This document shows positions 6,853 to 15,121 of a stretch of DNA of 58,390 nt, one piece after another. Below the pieces are notes generated by a model. It had not been told where the DNA came from and did no database searches. It saw nothing but the letters and a program-made list of their open reading frames with translations. The position numbers and the translations under genes were made by a program. The stretch comes from a virus, in IMG/VR virus record IMGVR_UViG_3300049259_000203, positions 1 through 58,390 of that record; one strand, written 5' to 3'. Every line of letters starts with the position of its first letter. Within the stretch, counting starts at the first letter, position 1.

Positions 6853-7400
6853 CGGGTCTCCACGTCCAGCGTCAGTTGCTCGGCGGCCTGGCGCTGGTAC
6901 CAGGCTAGCTGCTCGCCGATGCCGAGCCCGCGCAGCGGCCGGTACACGGTCGCCCACCCTTCGATGCCCCGGTCGTACAGCGGCCCGGCGTAGTCCGAGC
7001 CGGCGTGCAGGAACAGCTCCACCTTCCCGCCGGCCATCGTGAACCGGCCGAGGAACGGGCCATCCTCGGGCGCGTTGCGTCGGGTGCGGTAGTCCTCGTC
7101 GATGCCGGTGTTCCGGCCGCAGCGCAGCGCGATGTCGACGTGGAGCGCCCACTGCAACCGGACGACGTGCATCAGCCCGGCCAGCGACACGTCGTACGGC
7201 TCCAGCACGTCGTCCGGGTGCACCAGGTGGTGCTTCGCGCTCAGGACGAACCAGGCGTCGTACGTCCGCTCGGCGTACGCCGACGCCGCCCGGAACAGCG
7301 GCCCCGTGTACAGGTCGCGCGCCGGCGCCGCGTGGTCGAGCTTCGACTTGCCGCACGCGACCAGCCCGACGCGGAGCAGCTCCCCGGTGTGCGTCGTCAT
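6849..7400 (-). CDS. DUF6884-family protein
   Basis: The 183-residue protein has the recognisable DUF6884 pattern: an N-terminal VGLVACGKSKLD strand-turn (about residues 11-22), the LYTGPLFRAASAYAE block (about 30-44) and WFVLSAKHHLVHPDDVLEPYD (in two pieces about 50-70). Members occur in phages and bacteria; the fold resembles YaaA/TGT-type nucleotide-binding modules, but no activity is established that I can cite. The start ATG at 7398-7400 overlaps the upstream small gene. Confidence 0.82.
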   Translation of the reverse strand: MTTHTGELLRVGLVACGKSKLDHAAPARDLYTGPLFRAASAYAERTYDAWFVLSAKHHLVHPDDVLEPYDVSLAGLMHVVRLQWALHVDIALRCGRNTGIDEDYRTRRNAPEDGPFLGRFTMAGGKVELFLHAGSDYAGPLYDRGIEGWATVYRPLRGLGIGEQLAWYQRQAAEQLTLDVETR

Positions 7401-7552
7401 CGCGGGTCCCGCGGGACGGGCTCGCCGAGCCAGCGGGCGACCGACCGGTCCAGCGCGAGCGCGGCGTCGCGGGCCTTCTCGGCGCGCCGCCGGCACCAGG
7501 TCGCGTACGCCGCGGCCGAGAGCGCCAGCACCGGCGCGATCACGCGGATCAC
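7397..7552 (-). CDS. small N-terminally anchored protein, 51 aa
   Basis: This is a 51-codon gene with a GTG start (7550-7552) and 4-base overlaps at both ends. Residues 2-19 are hydrophobic (IRVIAPVLALSAAAYATW), then comes a basic RRRAEK cluster. This is the layout of a single-pass membrane peptide with a cytoplasmic helix. It is too short for a family call; the tight overlaps and consistent codon use support it as real. Confidence 0.65.
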   Translation of the reverse strand: MIRVIAPVLALSAAAYATWCRRRAEKARDAALALDRSVARWLGEPVPRDPR

Positions 7553-7794
7553 GACGCGGCCTCGAGGAACTCGTTCCAGCGGCCCACCGGCGGGTCAGCC
7601 GTCACCTGGTACGCGACGCCGACCCGGTCGAAGCCGTCGACGTCGGTGCGGCGGGTGTCGATGATCGTGCGCAGTCGCGGGAGCGTCTTCGCGGCGTCCG
7701 AGTGGTTCGGGAAGGGACCGAACGCTAGCGCGACCCTACGGCCACGCTGGACCGCCGCGTAGTAGTGCTCGTCGGAGCGAGTCGGGTACGTCAT
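7549..7794 (-). CDS. hypothetical protein, 81 aa
   Basis: This small mixed alpha/beta protein (MTYPTRSDEHYYAAVQ) has GPFPNHSDAAKTLPRL in the middle and ends WNEFLEAAS. No family is recognised. The ATG at 7792-7794 is chosen; a GTG at 7801-7803 three codons upstream is possible. Its TGA overlaps the next GTG start. Confidence 0.7.
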   Translation of the reverse strand: MTYPTRSDEHYYAAVQRGRRVALAFGPFPNHSDAAKTLPRLRTIIDTRRTDVDGFDRVGVAYQVTADPPVGRWNEFLEAAS

Positions 7795-7799
7795 CACCG

Positions 7800-8073
7800 T
7801 CACCCGACCGGGTGCAGGCGGGCGTCGAGCTCGTCCCGGTCGAAGTACAGGTCGTACGCCGCGGCGAGCCAGTCCCGGACCTCGTCGCGGCAGTCGTCGC
7901 GGCCGCACACGCCGGCGCGGATCGTGCCCGGGATGCCGGCGGGCGCCTTGTCGTCGTGCCCGCCGGTGTCGACGTAGGGCGGCATCGCGGTGGAAGCCCG
8001 CGCAGAGGCCGGGGATGTGGTCGTCGCTCGTGACGAACGCCTCGTCGGGCAGCACGGTCGCCACGTCAGACAC
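7800..8073 (-). CDS. hypothetical protein split by an apparent +1 frameshift
   Basis: The frame starting at 8071-8073 reads MSDVATVLPDEAFVTSDD and continues sensibly through CAGFHRDA to about 7981, where it turns Arg-rich and does not stop before 7549. The +1 frame continues PPYVDTGGHDDKAPAG and ends VG at 7800, with an ATG of its own at 7983-7985. Read together they give about 91 residues, with a CGRDDC pair near the C-terminal helix. The parts look like one protein interrupted by a one-base change, or two products with re-initiation. No family is known to me. Confidence 0.55.
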
Positions 8074-8539
8074 CGGCCTTCGCGGCGAGGTCCGCGACCG
8101 TCGGCGCGTACTCGCACCCGTCGCCCGCCTCCAGGAGGTAGCACTCGACGTCGTCGTCGTGCTGGTAGTCCCGGGCGGTCTCGTCGTAGTGCGCCGGCCG
8201 CTTGCAGTGGCCGCAGATCATCGGCTTCTGCTGCCCGTCGGGGAGCTCGCCGCCGTCCCCGTCCTGCGTCGTGAAGTGGTCGTGGGTCTTCTTCACGCAG
8301 AACCGCGTGGCGCCGCCCTCCGACGGCCGCGTCCGCGGCGCGTTGTTCTCGAGCCAGCCGACGACCGCCGCGTTCCGCGCGTCCTCCCAGGCGACCGTCT
8401 GGTCCGGGCCGAAGTCGCCCGGGAAGCCGGGGAACGCCGCGGCGATCGCGGACCAGAACGCCAGGTCGGCGGCCTCGATCGCGGCGACGATCCGCTCCTT
8501 GTCGATGCCGGCGTGGTCGGTGATCTCGTGGGTCCACAT
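8066..8539 (-). CDS. zinc-ribbon hypothetical protein, 157 aa
   Basis: A helical N-terminal region (about 1-70) with WEDARNAAVVGWLENN is followed by a C-terminal part with MICGHCKRP (about 107-115) and later cysteines (ECYLLEAGDGCEY), a plausible zinc site. The gene starts with ATG 8537-8539 as TGATG with the upstream stop, and its end overlaps the next start by 8 bases. Function unknown. Confidence 0.75.
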   Translation of the reverse strand: MWTHEITDHAGIDKERIVAAIEAADLAFWSAIAAAFPGFPGDFGPDQTVAWEDARNAAVVGWLENNAPRTRPSEGGATRFCVKKTHDHFTTQDGDGGELPDGQQKPMICGHCKRPAHYDETARDYQHDDDVECYLLEAGDGCEYAPTVADLAAKAGV

Positions 8540-9399
8540 CACTCGCTCACCGCCCCGACGAGCCGCGCGTACCCGGTGATCTTGTTCCAGTCGACGGGCT
8601 TGCCGTCGACCTCGATCCACGGGCTCGTGCCCTCCTTGACCGGCAGCGGGTCCATGTCCGTGCGGTCGTACGTCACGGCGTTGGGGTGCTCGCCGTCGGT
8701 GAACCACTCGACCTTCGTCGGGTCGATCTCGTAGCGGATGGCGACGTCGTCGTGGACCGCGCCGTTGACGACGACGGCGGCGACGATCGTGGCGAACAGG
8801 TCGTCCTCGTACCGCTCGCAGGTCTCGCACCGCTGGATGCGGCTGCCGTCGCCCATGCCGACGACGACGCCCTCCGCGGGGCCGTCGAGGCACGCGTCGC
8901 AGCCGATCCACACGCCGTCGGTCTTGAGCATCGCGTCGACGGCGTCCATCAGGGCGCCGAGCGCGTCGGTCGTGTCGGTCCAGCCGTCGGAGCAGCGGGC
9001 GCGGGCGGCGCGCAGGTCACGCCAGAACATCGGGTCGGCCGGCCCGTCGTGCAGCCCGCCGACGAAGCGGCGCGGCAGGTAGCTCGTGGGGTCGGCGAGC
9101 ACGCCGCGGATGCGCTCGAAGTCGACGCCGACCGGCAGGAACTTGTCGCCGGCGGCGGTCAGCAGGCGGCGCACGTAGACGACGTCGGCCGGGGTGAGCG
9201 CGGCGGCGATCTTGCAGGTGTCGCGCAGCTCCGCGAGCGCCGTCACCGCGGCGTCGGTGTTCGCGTCCAGCTCGTCGACGTCGTCCTGGCTCGACGCCGA
9301 CGGCTCGGCCATCGTGTTCAGGGCGAAGATGCCGAACGTCAGCGCCCTCACCGGTGTCAGCGGGCGCTCCACGGCCCGGTCGGTCTGCTCGTCGTTCAT
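8539..9399 (-). CDS. hypothetical protein, 286 aa, first gene after a start-associated leader
   Basis: The 286-residue protein (MNDEQTDRAVERPLTPV) has an acidic helical N-terminal domain and a central tryptophan-containing helix region. A four-cysteine knuckle follows near 185-225 (CDACLDG and CETCERYED, with an intervening GMGDGS turn), likely zinc-binding. The C-terminus (WFTDGEHPNAVTYDRTD) looks like a beta-rich module. The ATG at 9397-9399 has the consensus AGGAGGACCCGC leader, the phage's standard strong start. Function not recognised. Confidence 0.78.
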   Translation of the reverse strand: MNDEQTDRAVERPLTPVRALTFGIFALNTMAEPSASSQDDVDELDANTDAAVTALAELRDTCKIAAALTPADVVYVRRLLTAAGDKFLPVGVDFERIRGVLADPTSYLPRRFVGGLHDGPADPMFWRDLRAARARCSDGWTDTTDALGALMDAVDAMLKTDGVWIGCDACLDGPAEGVVVGMGDGSRIQRCETCERYEDDLFATIVAAVVVNGAVHDDVAIRYEIDPTKVEWFTDGEHPNAVTYDRTDMDPLPVKEGTSPWIEVDGKPVDWNKITGYARLVGAVSE

Positions 9400-9917
9400 G
9401 CGGGTCCTCCTGTGGTGGTCGGGTTGTCGTTCTCGGCGAACGCGACGTCGTAGCCGAGCGCGTGGCCGAGCATCACGAACGCCTCGCGGGCGTCCGGCAG
9501 CCCGAGCAGCGCAGCCTCGGCCTTGAGCCGGTCGCACTCCTCCTCCAGCGCGTCCTCGTCCGGGCCGATCAGCTCGACATCGTGCGAGGCGCGAATCGTC
9601 TTGTCGGCGTCACCAGGGCACGTCGCCTCGCCGGCGGCGTTGACGTAGTCGCCGCCGACGACACGCTGCTCCGGGGTGAACAGGTCCGCGCCGCAGCGGC
9701 GGCAGCGGCGGTGCGGCTCGTGCTCGCACGCCTCGTTCAGCGGGCCGTCGTCGTAGCCGTACAGCGAGTGCCCGTCCACCGTGGGACCGTCAACGACCCA
9801 GCCGTCGGAACGCAGCACCAGGTACACGCCGACGCGTTCCTCGATGCCCGGGTGGCGGTGCACCGCGTCGCGGATGAACTCCATGTCCGGCGTCGTGCGG
9901 CCGGTCGGCTCGGTCAC
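9396..9917 (-). CDS. hypothetical protein with zinc knuckle, 173 aa
   Basis: The protein contains CEHEPHRRCRRCGADLF (about residues 62-78), a treble-clef-like cluster, then a C-terminal helical half with EEECDRLKAEAALLGL and LGHALGYDVAF. The start is GTG 9915-9917, four-base overlap (GTGA) with the upstream stop. No family is recognised; the cluster would fit an RNA/DNA-binding adaptor. Confidence 0.75.
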   Translation of the reverse strand: MTEPTGRTTPDMEFIRDAVHRHPGIEERVGVYLVLRSDGWVVDGPTVDGHSLYGYDDGPLNEACEHEPHRRCRRCGADLFTPEQRVVGGDYVNAAGEATCPGDADKTIRASHDVELIGPDEDALEEECDRLKAEAALLGLPDAREAFVMLGHALGYDVAFAENDNPTTTGGPA

Positions 9918-10684
9918 GACGCGACCCGGGTCGCGATGCGCACCGCGTCGTACTCGTCGGCGGCGTACACGGTCTCGCAGAAGACCGGGTTGCCGTTCGT
10001 CCACGTCATCTCGTGGTGCCCGGGCAGGACCGCGCGGGCCAACGACGGCTCGCCCGAGTCGACGTCGGCGTCGCCGAGCACCGTGAACGGGTGCAGCTCC
10101 GTCCAGCACCAGCCGAAGCCGACCAGCCACAGCGGACGGCCGATCTCGTCGAACCGCGGCTCCACCCGCTCCGTCTCCCCGTCGTCGGTGCGGTGCAGGA
10201 CCAGGACGTCGCCCTCCCATGTCAGCAGGTCCACCGAGCCCTCGGCGCCGGTGGCGACGTCGCGGCGGTGCTCGCGGGCGAGCAGGCCGATGAGGACGTT
10301 CACGCCGCGACGGTCCAGCCACGGGCACTCCCAGCCGTTCCACCGCTCCCCGTCGGTGAACGCGAGCAGCGGCAGCGTGCGCCCGGTCGAGTCCAGCCAG
10401 TCGCCGGTCACGGCGATCGACGTGAAGCCCGGCGGCTCGTCGACCACGACCTCACCCGCCTGCGGGCTGGTCGAGACGACCTCCCACGCCAGGCCGGTCA
10501 GGTCCGCGACCAAGCGGTCGCCGGACGACACGTCCGCGAGCTCGTGGTCGGTGAACGTCAGGATGAACGGGCTGTCGTCGCCGGCGCGCACGATGCGCGG
10601 CCCGACGACGCGGTAGTCGCGGCCGGTCGCGGTGTTGCGCACCAGCGACCCGCCGGGCAGCTCCTGGAGGAGATCGACCGTCAT
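9914..10684 (-). CDS. hypothetical protein, 256 aa, beta-rich
   Basis: This soluble, beta-rich protein has several W/G-containing strands (LAWEVVSTS, RWNGWECPWLDRRG, LWLVGFGWCWTELHPF) and a GVNVLIGLLAREHR helix. No catalytic motif is visible. The ATG at 10682-10684 overlaps the upstream TGA by four bases. It belongs to the operon beginning at 10914. Confidence 0.75.
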   Translation of the reverse strand: MTVDLLQELPGGSLVRNTATGRDYRVVGPRIVRAGDDSPFILTFTDHELADVSSGDRLVADLTGLAWEVVSTSPQAGEVVVDEPPGFTSIAVTGDWLDSTGRTLPLLAFTDGERWNGWECPWLDRRGVNVLIGLLAREHRRDVATGAEGSVDLLTWEGDVLVLHRTDDGETERVEPRFDEIGRPLWLVGFGWCWTELHPFTVLGDADVDSGEPSLARAVLPGHHEMTWTNGNPVFCETVYAADEYDAVRIATRVAS

Positions 10685-10914
10685 CGGGTCGCCTCCACCG
10701 CGTACCCGCTGCCGTCGACGCGGACCGCGTTCTCCAGCGCCTCGGCGATGCGGTCGATGTCGTCGGCCTGGCCGGCGAGGTACGGCTCGTCGGGCGCGGT
10801 GACGTCGCGGAGGCGACGGGCCGCACCGCGAAGGCGCTGCGACAGCGTGGGGAGCCCGTTCGGCGGCTCGGTGTCGATCGACACCAGCTCGACGGGCAGA
10901 GTGACGTGGCTCAT
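10681..10914 (-). CDS. small hypothetical protein, 77 aa, operon leader gene
   Basis: This short helical protein (MSHVTLPVELVSIDTEPPNG, then LSQRLRGAARRLRD) has no known family. It is the first gene downstream of a complete family promoter (10951-10979) and carries the start-associated leader GGAGGACCCGC before the ATG at 10912-10914. It opens the long coupled run that continues leftwards through 5909. Confidence 0.75.
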   Translation of the reverse strand: MSHVTLPVELVSIDTEPPNGLPTLSQRLRGAARRLRDVTAPDEPYLAGQADDIDRIAEALENAVRVDGSGYAVEATR

Positions 10915-10950
10915 GCGGGTCCTCCAGTGAGAGGTTGTGTCTGTACATAC

Positions 10951-10979
10951 ATTATGAACATCGGGCCGGTCGGCGTACA
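10951..10979 (-). promoter_or_regulatory. phage-family promoter (TGTACG-17-CATAAT)
   Basis: Minus strand: -35 TGTACG (10974-10979), 17-bp spacer, -10 CATAAT (10951-10956), then GTATGTACAGAC at the likely start. An AAACC element sits just upstream of the -35. The plus-strand start region GTACATA-CAT-TATGAAC is a near-perfect inverted repeat. It drives the operon from 10914. Confidence 0.8.
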
Positions 10980-11007
10980 GGGGTTTGGGCAGAAAGACCC
11001 GTCGATT

Positions 11008-11244
11008 TCAGCGCACGGCGGTCAGCCGGACGGCCTGCTGCGCGCGCTGCGAGAGCCGGTACGTCGTCTCCGCGCCACCGCCCTCCGCGATCAGCAGCCC
11101 GCGCTTCACCAGCGCGAACACCGCGACGTCGGCGCCGTGCCCTTCGCCGAGCACCGCGACGACGTCGGCAAGCCGCAGCGGGCCGCCCTCCAGGGTGCGA
11201 AGGACGGCCCGCTGCTTCGGGGTGAGCCTCACCGGCCGAGCCAC
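11008..11244 (-). CDS. winged-helix DNA-binding protein, 78 aa
   Basis: It has the layout of a MarR-like minimal winged helix: LTPKQRAVLRTL helix 1, LADVVAVL helix 2, VAVFALVKRGLLI recognition helix, then a GGGAETTYRLS wing. It resembles two other small winged-helix proteins of this phage (20964-21206 and 57268-57447), so it may be a paralogous regulator. The ATG is at 11242-11244, 10 bases downstream of the previous stop. Confidence 0.8.
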   Translation of the reverse strand: MARPVRLTPKQRAVLRTLEGGPLRLADVVAVLGEGHGADVAVFALVKRGLLIAEGGGAETTYRLSQRAQQAVRLTAVR

Positions 11245-11254
11245 GAGTTGCCGC

Positions 11255-11872
11255 TCACGGGACCGCCGCCTCGGCCGCGGCGAGTTCGGCCTCCAGCGCC
11301 TCGGCCTTGCTGCGGTCGTGCAGGTTCCCCGGGGTCACGCCGGCGCGGTCGAGCTCGGCGCACACGAGCGCGACGCCCTTCACGAGCATCACGCCGGGCA
11401 GTACGTCGTCCGGCTTCCACGCGTCGACGCCCCACGGCCAGGCCGTCGGGATCAGGTCGGCGTCGGCGGTGCCGTCGGTGCCCGGCCGGCGGTAGTGGTG
11501 GTCCGGGTCCAGCGGGAAGCCGCCGAGGATCGTGACCGCACGGTCGATGTAGCAGGCGCCGGCGTGCGCCAGCTCGCCCGGCTGGTGCTCGCGGTCGTGC
11601 TCGGCGTCGTAGCCCTCCTCGAGGACCTGGCGGGCGCGTTCCATCGCGACGCACGCGATCGACGGGAAGCCCTCACCGGCGAACGCGGCCGCGCCGGCGA
11701 GCTCCTGGAGCGCGACGATGCGGTCGGCGGCGACGGTCAGCAGCGACGCCTCCCGCGTCGGGCAGGTGTCGGCCTCGCCGAGGGCGCTCCGCTGCGCGGC
11801 CGCGGCGTCGAGCAGCTCGGCCGCTACCTGGTCGGACGCGGTGCGTGCGGCGGCCGCTTCGGGTTCGGTCAT
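11255..11872 (-). CDS. hypothetical protein, 205 aa (MazG-like context unclear)
   Basis: This mostly helical protein has an Ala-rich N-terminus. Its middle section carries FPSIACVAMERARQVLEEGYDAEHDREH, best read as a helix-turn-helix pair with conserved E/D/H residues. HAGACYIDRAV and HYRRPGTDG...WPWGVDAWKPDD follow. The ARQVLEEGYDAEHDREH-like helix and the WPWG..WKP segment resemble a phage family with MazG-type acidic helices, but I would not assign pyrophosphatase activity. The ATG at 11870-11872 has an AGGAGAACCCGC leader variant. Confidence 0.75.
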   Translation of the reverse strand: MTEPEAAAARTASDQVAAELLDAAAAQRSALGEADTCPTREASLLTVAADRIVALQELAGAAAFAGEGFPSIACVAMERARQVLEEGYDAEHDREHQPGELAHAGACYIDRAVTILGGFPLDPDHHYRRPGTDGTADADLIPTAWPWGVDAWKPDDVLPGVMLVKGVALVCAELDRAGVTPGNLHDRSKAEALEAELAAAEAAVP

Positions 11873-12237
11873 GCGGGTTCTCCTGTCTGGACGGGCGTCG
11901 CGGCGGGGAGCCGCGACGAGTCGGCGGGCACGGTCGCCGCGACGAGCGCGCCGTGCGGGTTGTCGCGCAGGAACCGGAGCAGCTTCGCGCGCTGGTCGTT
12001 CGCGGCGACCTTGTCGGTGAGCAGCTCGATCCCCTCGCGGGCGGCGTACACGCGGACGGTGATCGGCCCGGCGATCGCCGCGCCGACGAGCTTCGCCGCG
12101 TGGTCGCCGGCCAGGGACTTCGCGCGGGCGGTCGCCTCCGCGTCGTCCGCGTCCGCGACGACGGCGAACGACGTGCCGAGCGTGATCTTCCGGCGCGGCC
12201 GCCGGTCCCGGTTCTTGAGCCGCTTCCCCTTGCCCAT
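11869..12237 (-). CDS. hypothetical basic protein, 122 aa
   Basis: The N-terminus is strongly basic (MGKGKRLKNRDRRPRRK), followed by an ordered alpha/beta region. A basic tail preceding a folded domain suggests nucleic-acid contact. No family is recognised. The ATG at 12235-12237 shares a base with the upstream TGA (TGATG). Confidence 0.72.
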   Translation of the reverse strand: MGKGKRLKNRDRRPRRKITLGTSFAVVADADDAEATARAKSLAGDHAAKLVGAAIAGPITVRVYAAREGIELLTDKVAANDQRAKLLRFLRDNPHGALVAATVPADSSRLPAATPVQTGEPA

Positions 12238-12566
12238 CAGCAGTCCCGGCCGGCGCGGGCGGCGTCGACGACCGCGACGACGACACCGGCGATCGGTACG
12301 CCGTGCACCGCGCCGAGCACGAGGCCCTCGACCATGTGCTCCAGGACCTCGCGGCAGTGGCAGCCGGGCTGGTGGACGGCGTGGTCGGTGTCCGCGTCGA
12401 ACGCGTCCTGTAGCGCGGCCGGGTCGGTGACGAAGTCGAGGCGCTCCACCGCCCGCAGGCGCATCCCGCGGCTGATGAGGATGTTCGGCAGCCGGTCCCG
12501 GACGTACGTCTCGTCGTACGGCGCGAGGTACACGGGCAGCGGCAGCAGCATGGTCGGGTGCGGCAT
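12237..12566 (-). CDS. hypothetical protein, 109 aa
   Basis: The small protein has MPHPTMLLPLPVYLAPYD at the N-terminus, a HQPGCHCREVLEHMVEGL segment that could bind metal, and a C-terminal hydrophobic stretch of about 18 residues (VLGAVHGVPIAGVVVAVV) that could be a membrane helix. The ATG is at 12564-12566. Function unknown. Confidence 0.72.
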   Translation of the reverse strand: MPHPTMLLPLPVYLAPYDETYVRDRLPNILISRGMRLRAVERLDFVTDPAALQDAFDADTDHAVHQPGCHCREVLEHMVEGLVLGAVHGVPIAGVVVAVVDAARAGRDC

Positions 12567-12574
12567 CGGCCCTC

Positions 12575-14143
12575 CTAGCCGAACAGCGTCGTGCCGGCGG
12601 CGCCCGTGACGAACGCGTCCGGGTCCGGCGCGGCCGCCACGAGCGGGTCGAGGGTAGCCGCAGCGGGCTCGGCCTGCTCGCGCGCCCACGCCCCGCCGTC
12701 CGGGTTCTCGAGCCGGTGCTGCGTCAGCAGCCGGTTCACGAACGACAGGCCGCCGACGTCGAGGACGTGCATCGCCCGGGTGACGCTCACGTACGCGAGC
12801 ATCTGCTCCTCGCGGGTCATCGCCCGGTCGCTGTGGTCCGGGTCCTGAAAGTCGTTGCCGATCGCGACCGACGACCACTCCCGGCCCTTCGCCTTGTGCG
12901 CCGTCGACACGACCAGGTCGGCGTCCTTCTCCTCGATCAGCCGCGACGTCGCGCGGATCACCGCCTCCGGCCCGTGCTCGTCGATCAGCTTCACGAACAC
13001 CGCGAGGTCGCGGCCGCCGTGGTCCTCCCCCACGTACTGCTGGACCTCGCCCCACGTCTGGAACGCGAACAGCTCCGGGTGCGAGCAGCCGCGGCCCGCC
13101 TTGAGCTCGATCGACGCCTCGGCGAGCGCCTTCGCCTGCTCGCCGCCGCCGACCAGCGCCACCTTCCGTCCCTGCGCGTGCGCCTCCATCACCCGCGCGA
13201 TCGCGCCGGCGTTCGTGCGGCACAGCACCGCGTCGGTGTCGCCGAGGCCGACGCCGACGACGGACTCGATCGGCGGGTGGCCCTCGACCCGCAGCCGCGC
13301 GTCGAGCAGCTCCAGCCACTTGTTCGCCTCGCCGGCGATGCGCGGCCCGAACCGGAACGAGCGGGTCAGCGCGAGCCGGCGGTCCGCGACGAACGTGCTC
13401 ATCGCGTCCTGCGCGCCGCGCCACCCGTAGATCGCCTGGCACGCGTCGCCGACCATCACCTGCTGCGCGTGGTCCTGGCTCTGCACGATGTAGGCGATGA
13501 CCGGGTTGGCGTCCTGCGCCTCGTCGAGCAGCACGAAGTCGAACGGCAGGTGCGGGTCGGTGAGCGACCACAGCTTGAGGTACACGTCGTGGTCGAACCG
13601 CAGCGACCCGCCTGGGTTCCGCAGGTCCAGCCACGCCCGCTCCGCGAGCGGCAGCACCAGGTCGGCGACCTCCCGCGCCAGGTCCGACTCCTCGAGGCCG
13701 TTGACGCCGGGGACGTGCCGCACCGCGAGCTCGCGGTCAGCGGAGTTGCAGAACCGGCCCACCGTCTCCATGACGAGCCGCGCGACCCGCGGCGGTGGGA
13801 TCGCCCGCCCGCCGATCCGCGCCGAGGAGTTGATCCGCAGCAGCTCGGCGGTCTTCCACGTCGGCTGCCGGCCCGCGTTCAGCCGGTGCTTGTACGGCCC
13901 GGCGACGGCCCGGTAGGCGAGCGAGTGCGCGGTCGCGCACTCCACGTTCGGCGGGAACGACCTCTTGGCGTCCGTCGCGATCGCCCGGTTGTACGCGACG
14001 TACACGCCGCGGCGGTGCGGCGTCGCCTTCGCCAGGAGCTTGAGCGTCGTCGTCTTCCCGGACCCGGCCGCGGCCTCCAGGACGAGCGACCCGCCCGTCC
14101 TGAACGCGTCGACCGCGGCCTGCTGCTCGGCGGTGGGCTGCAT
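12575..14143 (-). CDS. UvrD/Rep-type superfamily 1 DNA helicase
   Basis: The 522-residue helicase has the SF1A motif set. Q-motif PTAEQQAAVDAF is at the N-terminus, Walker A AAAGSGKTTT is near residues 24-33, and motif II LLDEAQDANP is near 210. Motif III VGDACQAIYGWRGA and the motif IV arginine region SFRFGPRIA follow. Motif V STAHKAKGREW is near 420 and motif VI YVSVTRAM near 463. It translocates on ssDNA 3'-5' with ATP; in phages such helicases serve replication or recombination. It is shorter than cellular UvrD (about 700) and lacks large 1B/2B insertions. The ATG at 14141-14143 shares a base with the previous stop. Confidence 0.93.
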   Translation of the reverse strand: MQPTAEQQAAVDAFRTGGSLVLEAAAGSGKTTTLKLLAKATPHRRGVYVAYNRAIATDAKRSFPPNVECATAHSLAYRAVAGPYKHRLNAGRQPTWKTAELLRINSSARIGGRAIPPPRVARLVMETVGRFCNSADRELAVRHVPGVNGLEESDLAREVADLVLPLAERAWLDLRNPGGSLRFDHDVYLKLWSLTDPHLPFDFVLLDEAQDANPVIAYIVQSQDHAQQVMVGDACQAIYGWRGAQDAMSTFVADRRLALTRSFRFGPRIAGEANKWLELLDARLRVEGHPPIESVVGVGLGDTDAVLCRTNAGAIARVMEAHAQGRKVALVGGGEQAKALAEASIELKAGRGCSHPELFAFQTWGEVQQYVGEDHGGRDLAVFVKLIDEHGPEAVIRATSRLIEEKDADLVVSTAHKAKGREWSSVAIGNDFQDPDHSDRAMTREEQMLAYVSVTRAMHVLDVGGLSFVNRLLTQHRLENPDGGAWAREQAEPAAATLDPLVAAAPDPDAFVTGAAGTTLFG

Positions 14144-14601
14144 CAGTCGTCGTCCCCCTGCGCGAAGTCGTGAGGCTGGTTGCCCTGGCACAGCGGCGCC
14201 GCGACGTCGCCCGGCGTGTCCCCGCAGGTTCGGCAGACCGGCGCCGGCGCGACCGCGTCGATGATCGTCGCCAGCGCGTCCGGGATCGTGGAGTGGTCGA
14301 TCGCGCCGGCGATGCGCTGCACCTGGTCGTCGGTCAGCGTCCGGCCGGCCTGCGCCTCCAGGTCGCCCACCGTCCGGCGGTACACGATCTCGTCCTCGCG
14401 GCGGCCGCACTTCTCGACCACCGCGGCGCGGACCCGGTCCGACCAGGCGATCAGCTCCTCGGGGGTGCCCTCCACGACGACGCCGTCGCCGAGGCACAGG
14501 CCGAAGCGGCCCGGGTCCAGCCGCGTCCCGTGGTCGTCGACGACGTCGTCGGTGACGTACAGCACCTGGGTCGCGTCGACCCACTCGATCCGGTTGCTCA
14601 T
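14143..14601 (-). CDS. hypothetical protein, 152 aa, with C-terminal zinc knuckle
   Basis: The protein begins with a beta-rich part (VDATQVLYVTDDVVDDHGTR) and ends with CRTCGDTPGDVAAPLCQG, a likely zinc site. The middle helices carry RREDEIVYRRTVGDLEAQAG. No family is recognised. The ATG at 14599-14601 has the consensus AGGAGGACCCGC leader. It lies immediately upstream of the helicase and might be a loader or partner, which is inference from position only. Confidence 0.75.
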   Translation of the reverse strand: MSNRIEWVDATQVLYVTDDVVDDHGTRLDPGRFGLCLGDGVVVEGTPEELIAWSDRVRAAVVEKCGRREDEIVYRRTVGDLEAQAGRTLTDDQVQRIAGAIDHSTIPDALATIIDAVAPAPVCRTCGDTPGDVAAPLCQGNQPHDFAQGDDD

Positions 14602-15119
14602 GCGGGTCCTCCTGTGGGAGTCGGGTCGGGCGCGAACGCGCCCTCGTGCAACGTGCGCGCGGCCCAGCCGGCGCAGTAGTCGGCGGGGGTGCCGTCGGCA
14701 CGGTACGGCACGCCGTCCCGGGTCGGCGGCGTGTACTCCAGGCCGCTCGCGAGTATGCCAACGCCGGCCGGGTGCAGGTAGCCGACCGGGCGGCGGATGC
14801 CCTGGTGGCACCAGAACGGCGTGCCGTCGCGCACGAGCTGGTCGAGCAGGTCCTGATCTCCGGCCGCCTGCGGGTGGCCGCTGCGCTCCGGGCTGCCCGG
14901 CCGGTACGCGCAGTCGACGCACATCGCGTCCGCGACCGTCGGCGAGAGCCCGTCGACGATCGGGCGCTGCTCCTCGGCGAACACCGGCTCCCAGCAGGTG
15001 CAGCGCCCGGCGCCGCCCATCGCCATGCCGGCGCAGCAGTACACGTCGCCGAGGTCGGGCAGCCGCGAGTCGCTCACCGCGACGTGCACCGGTCGTTCTC
15101 CGTTCGGGCCGCGTCGCAC
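14598..15119 (-). CDS. cysteine-rich hypothetical protein, 173 aa
   Basis: This protein has many cysteines in pairs: YCCAGMAMGG...CTCWEPVF (about 27-45), MCVDCAYRPG (about 64-73), FWCHQGIRRP (about 103-112) and DYCAGWA. That is enough for one or two zinc or Fe-S sites. The start is GTG 15117-15119, two bases after the preceding stop. The family is not known to me. Confidence 0.72.
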   Translation of the reverse strand: MRRGPNGERPVHVAVSDSRLPDLGDVYCCAGMAMGGAGRCTCWEPVFAEEQRPIVDGLSPTVADAMCVDCAYRPGSPERSGHPQAAGDQDLLDQLVRDGTPFWCHQGIRRPVGYLHPAGVGILASGLEYTPPTRDGVPYRADGTPADYCAGWAARTLHEGAFAPDPTPTGGPA

Positions 15120-15121
15120 CG

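Noticed and set aside
11255-11872. Calling this gene MazG pyrophosphohydrolase
   Set aside because: Acidic helices are present, but the EExxD pair pattern of MazG is not clear enough, so it is left hypothetical.
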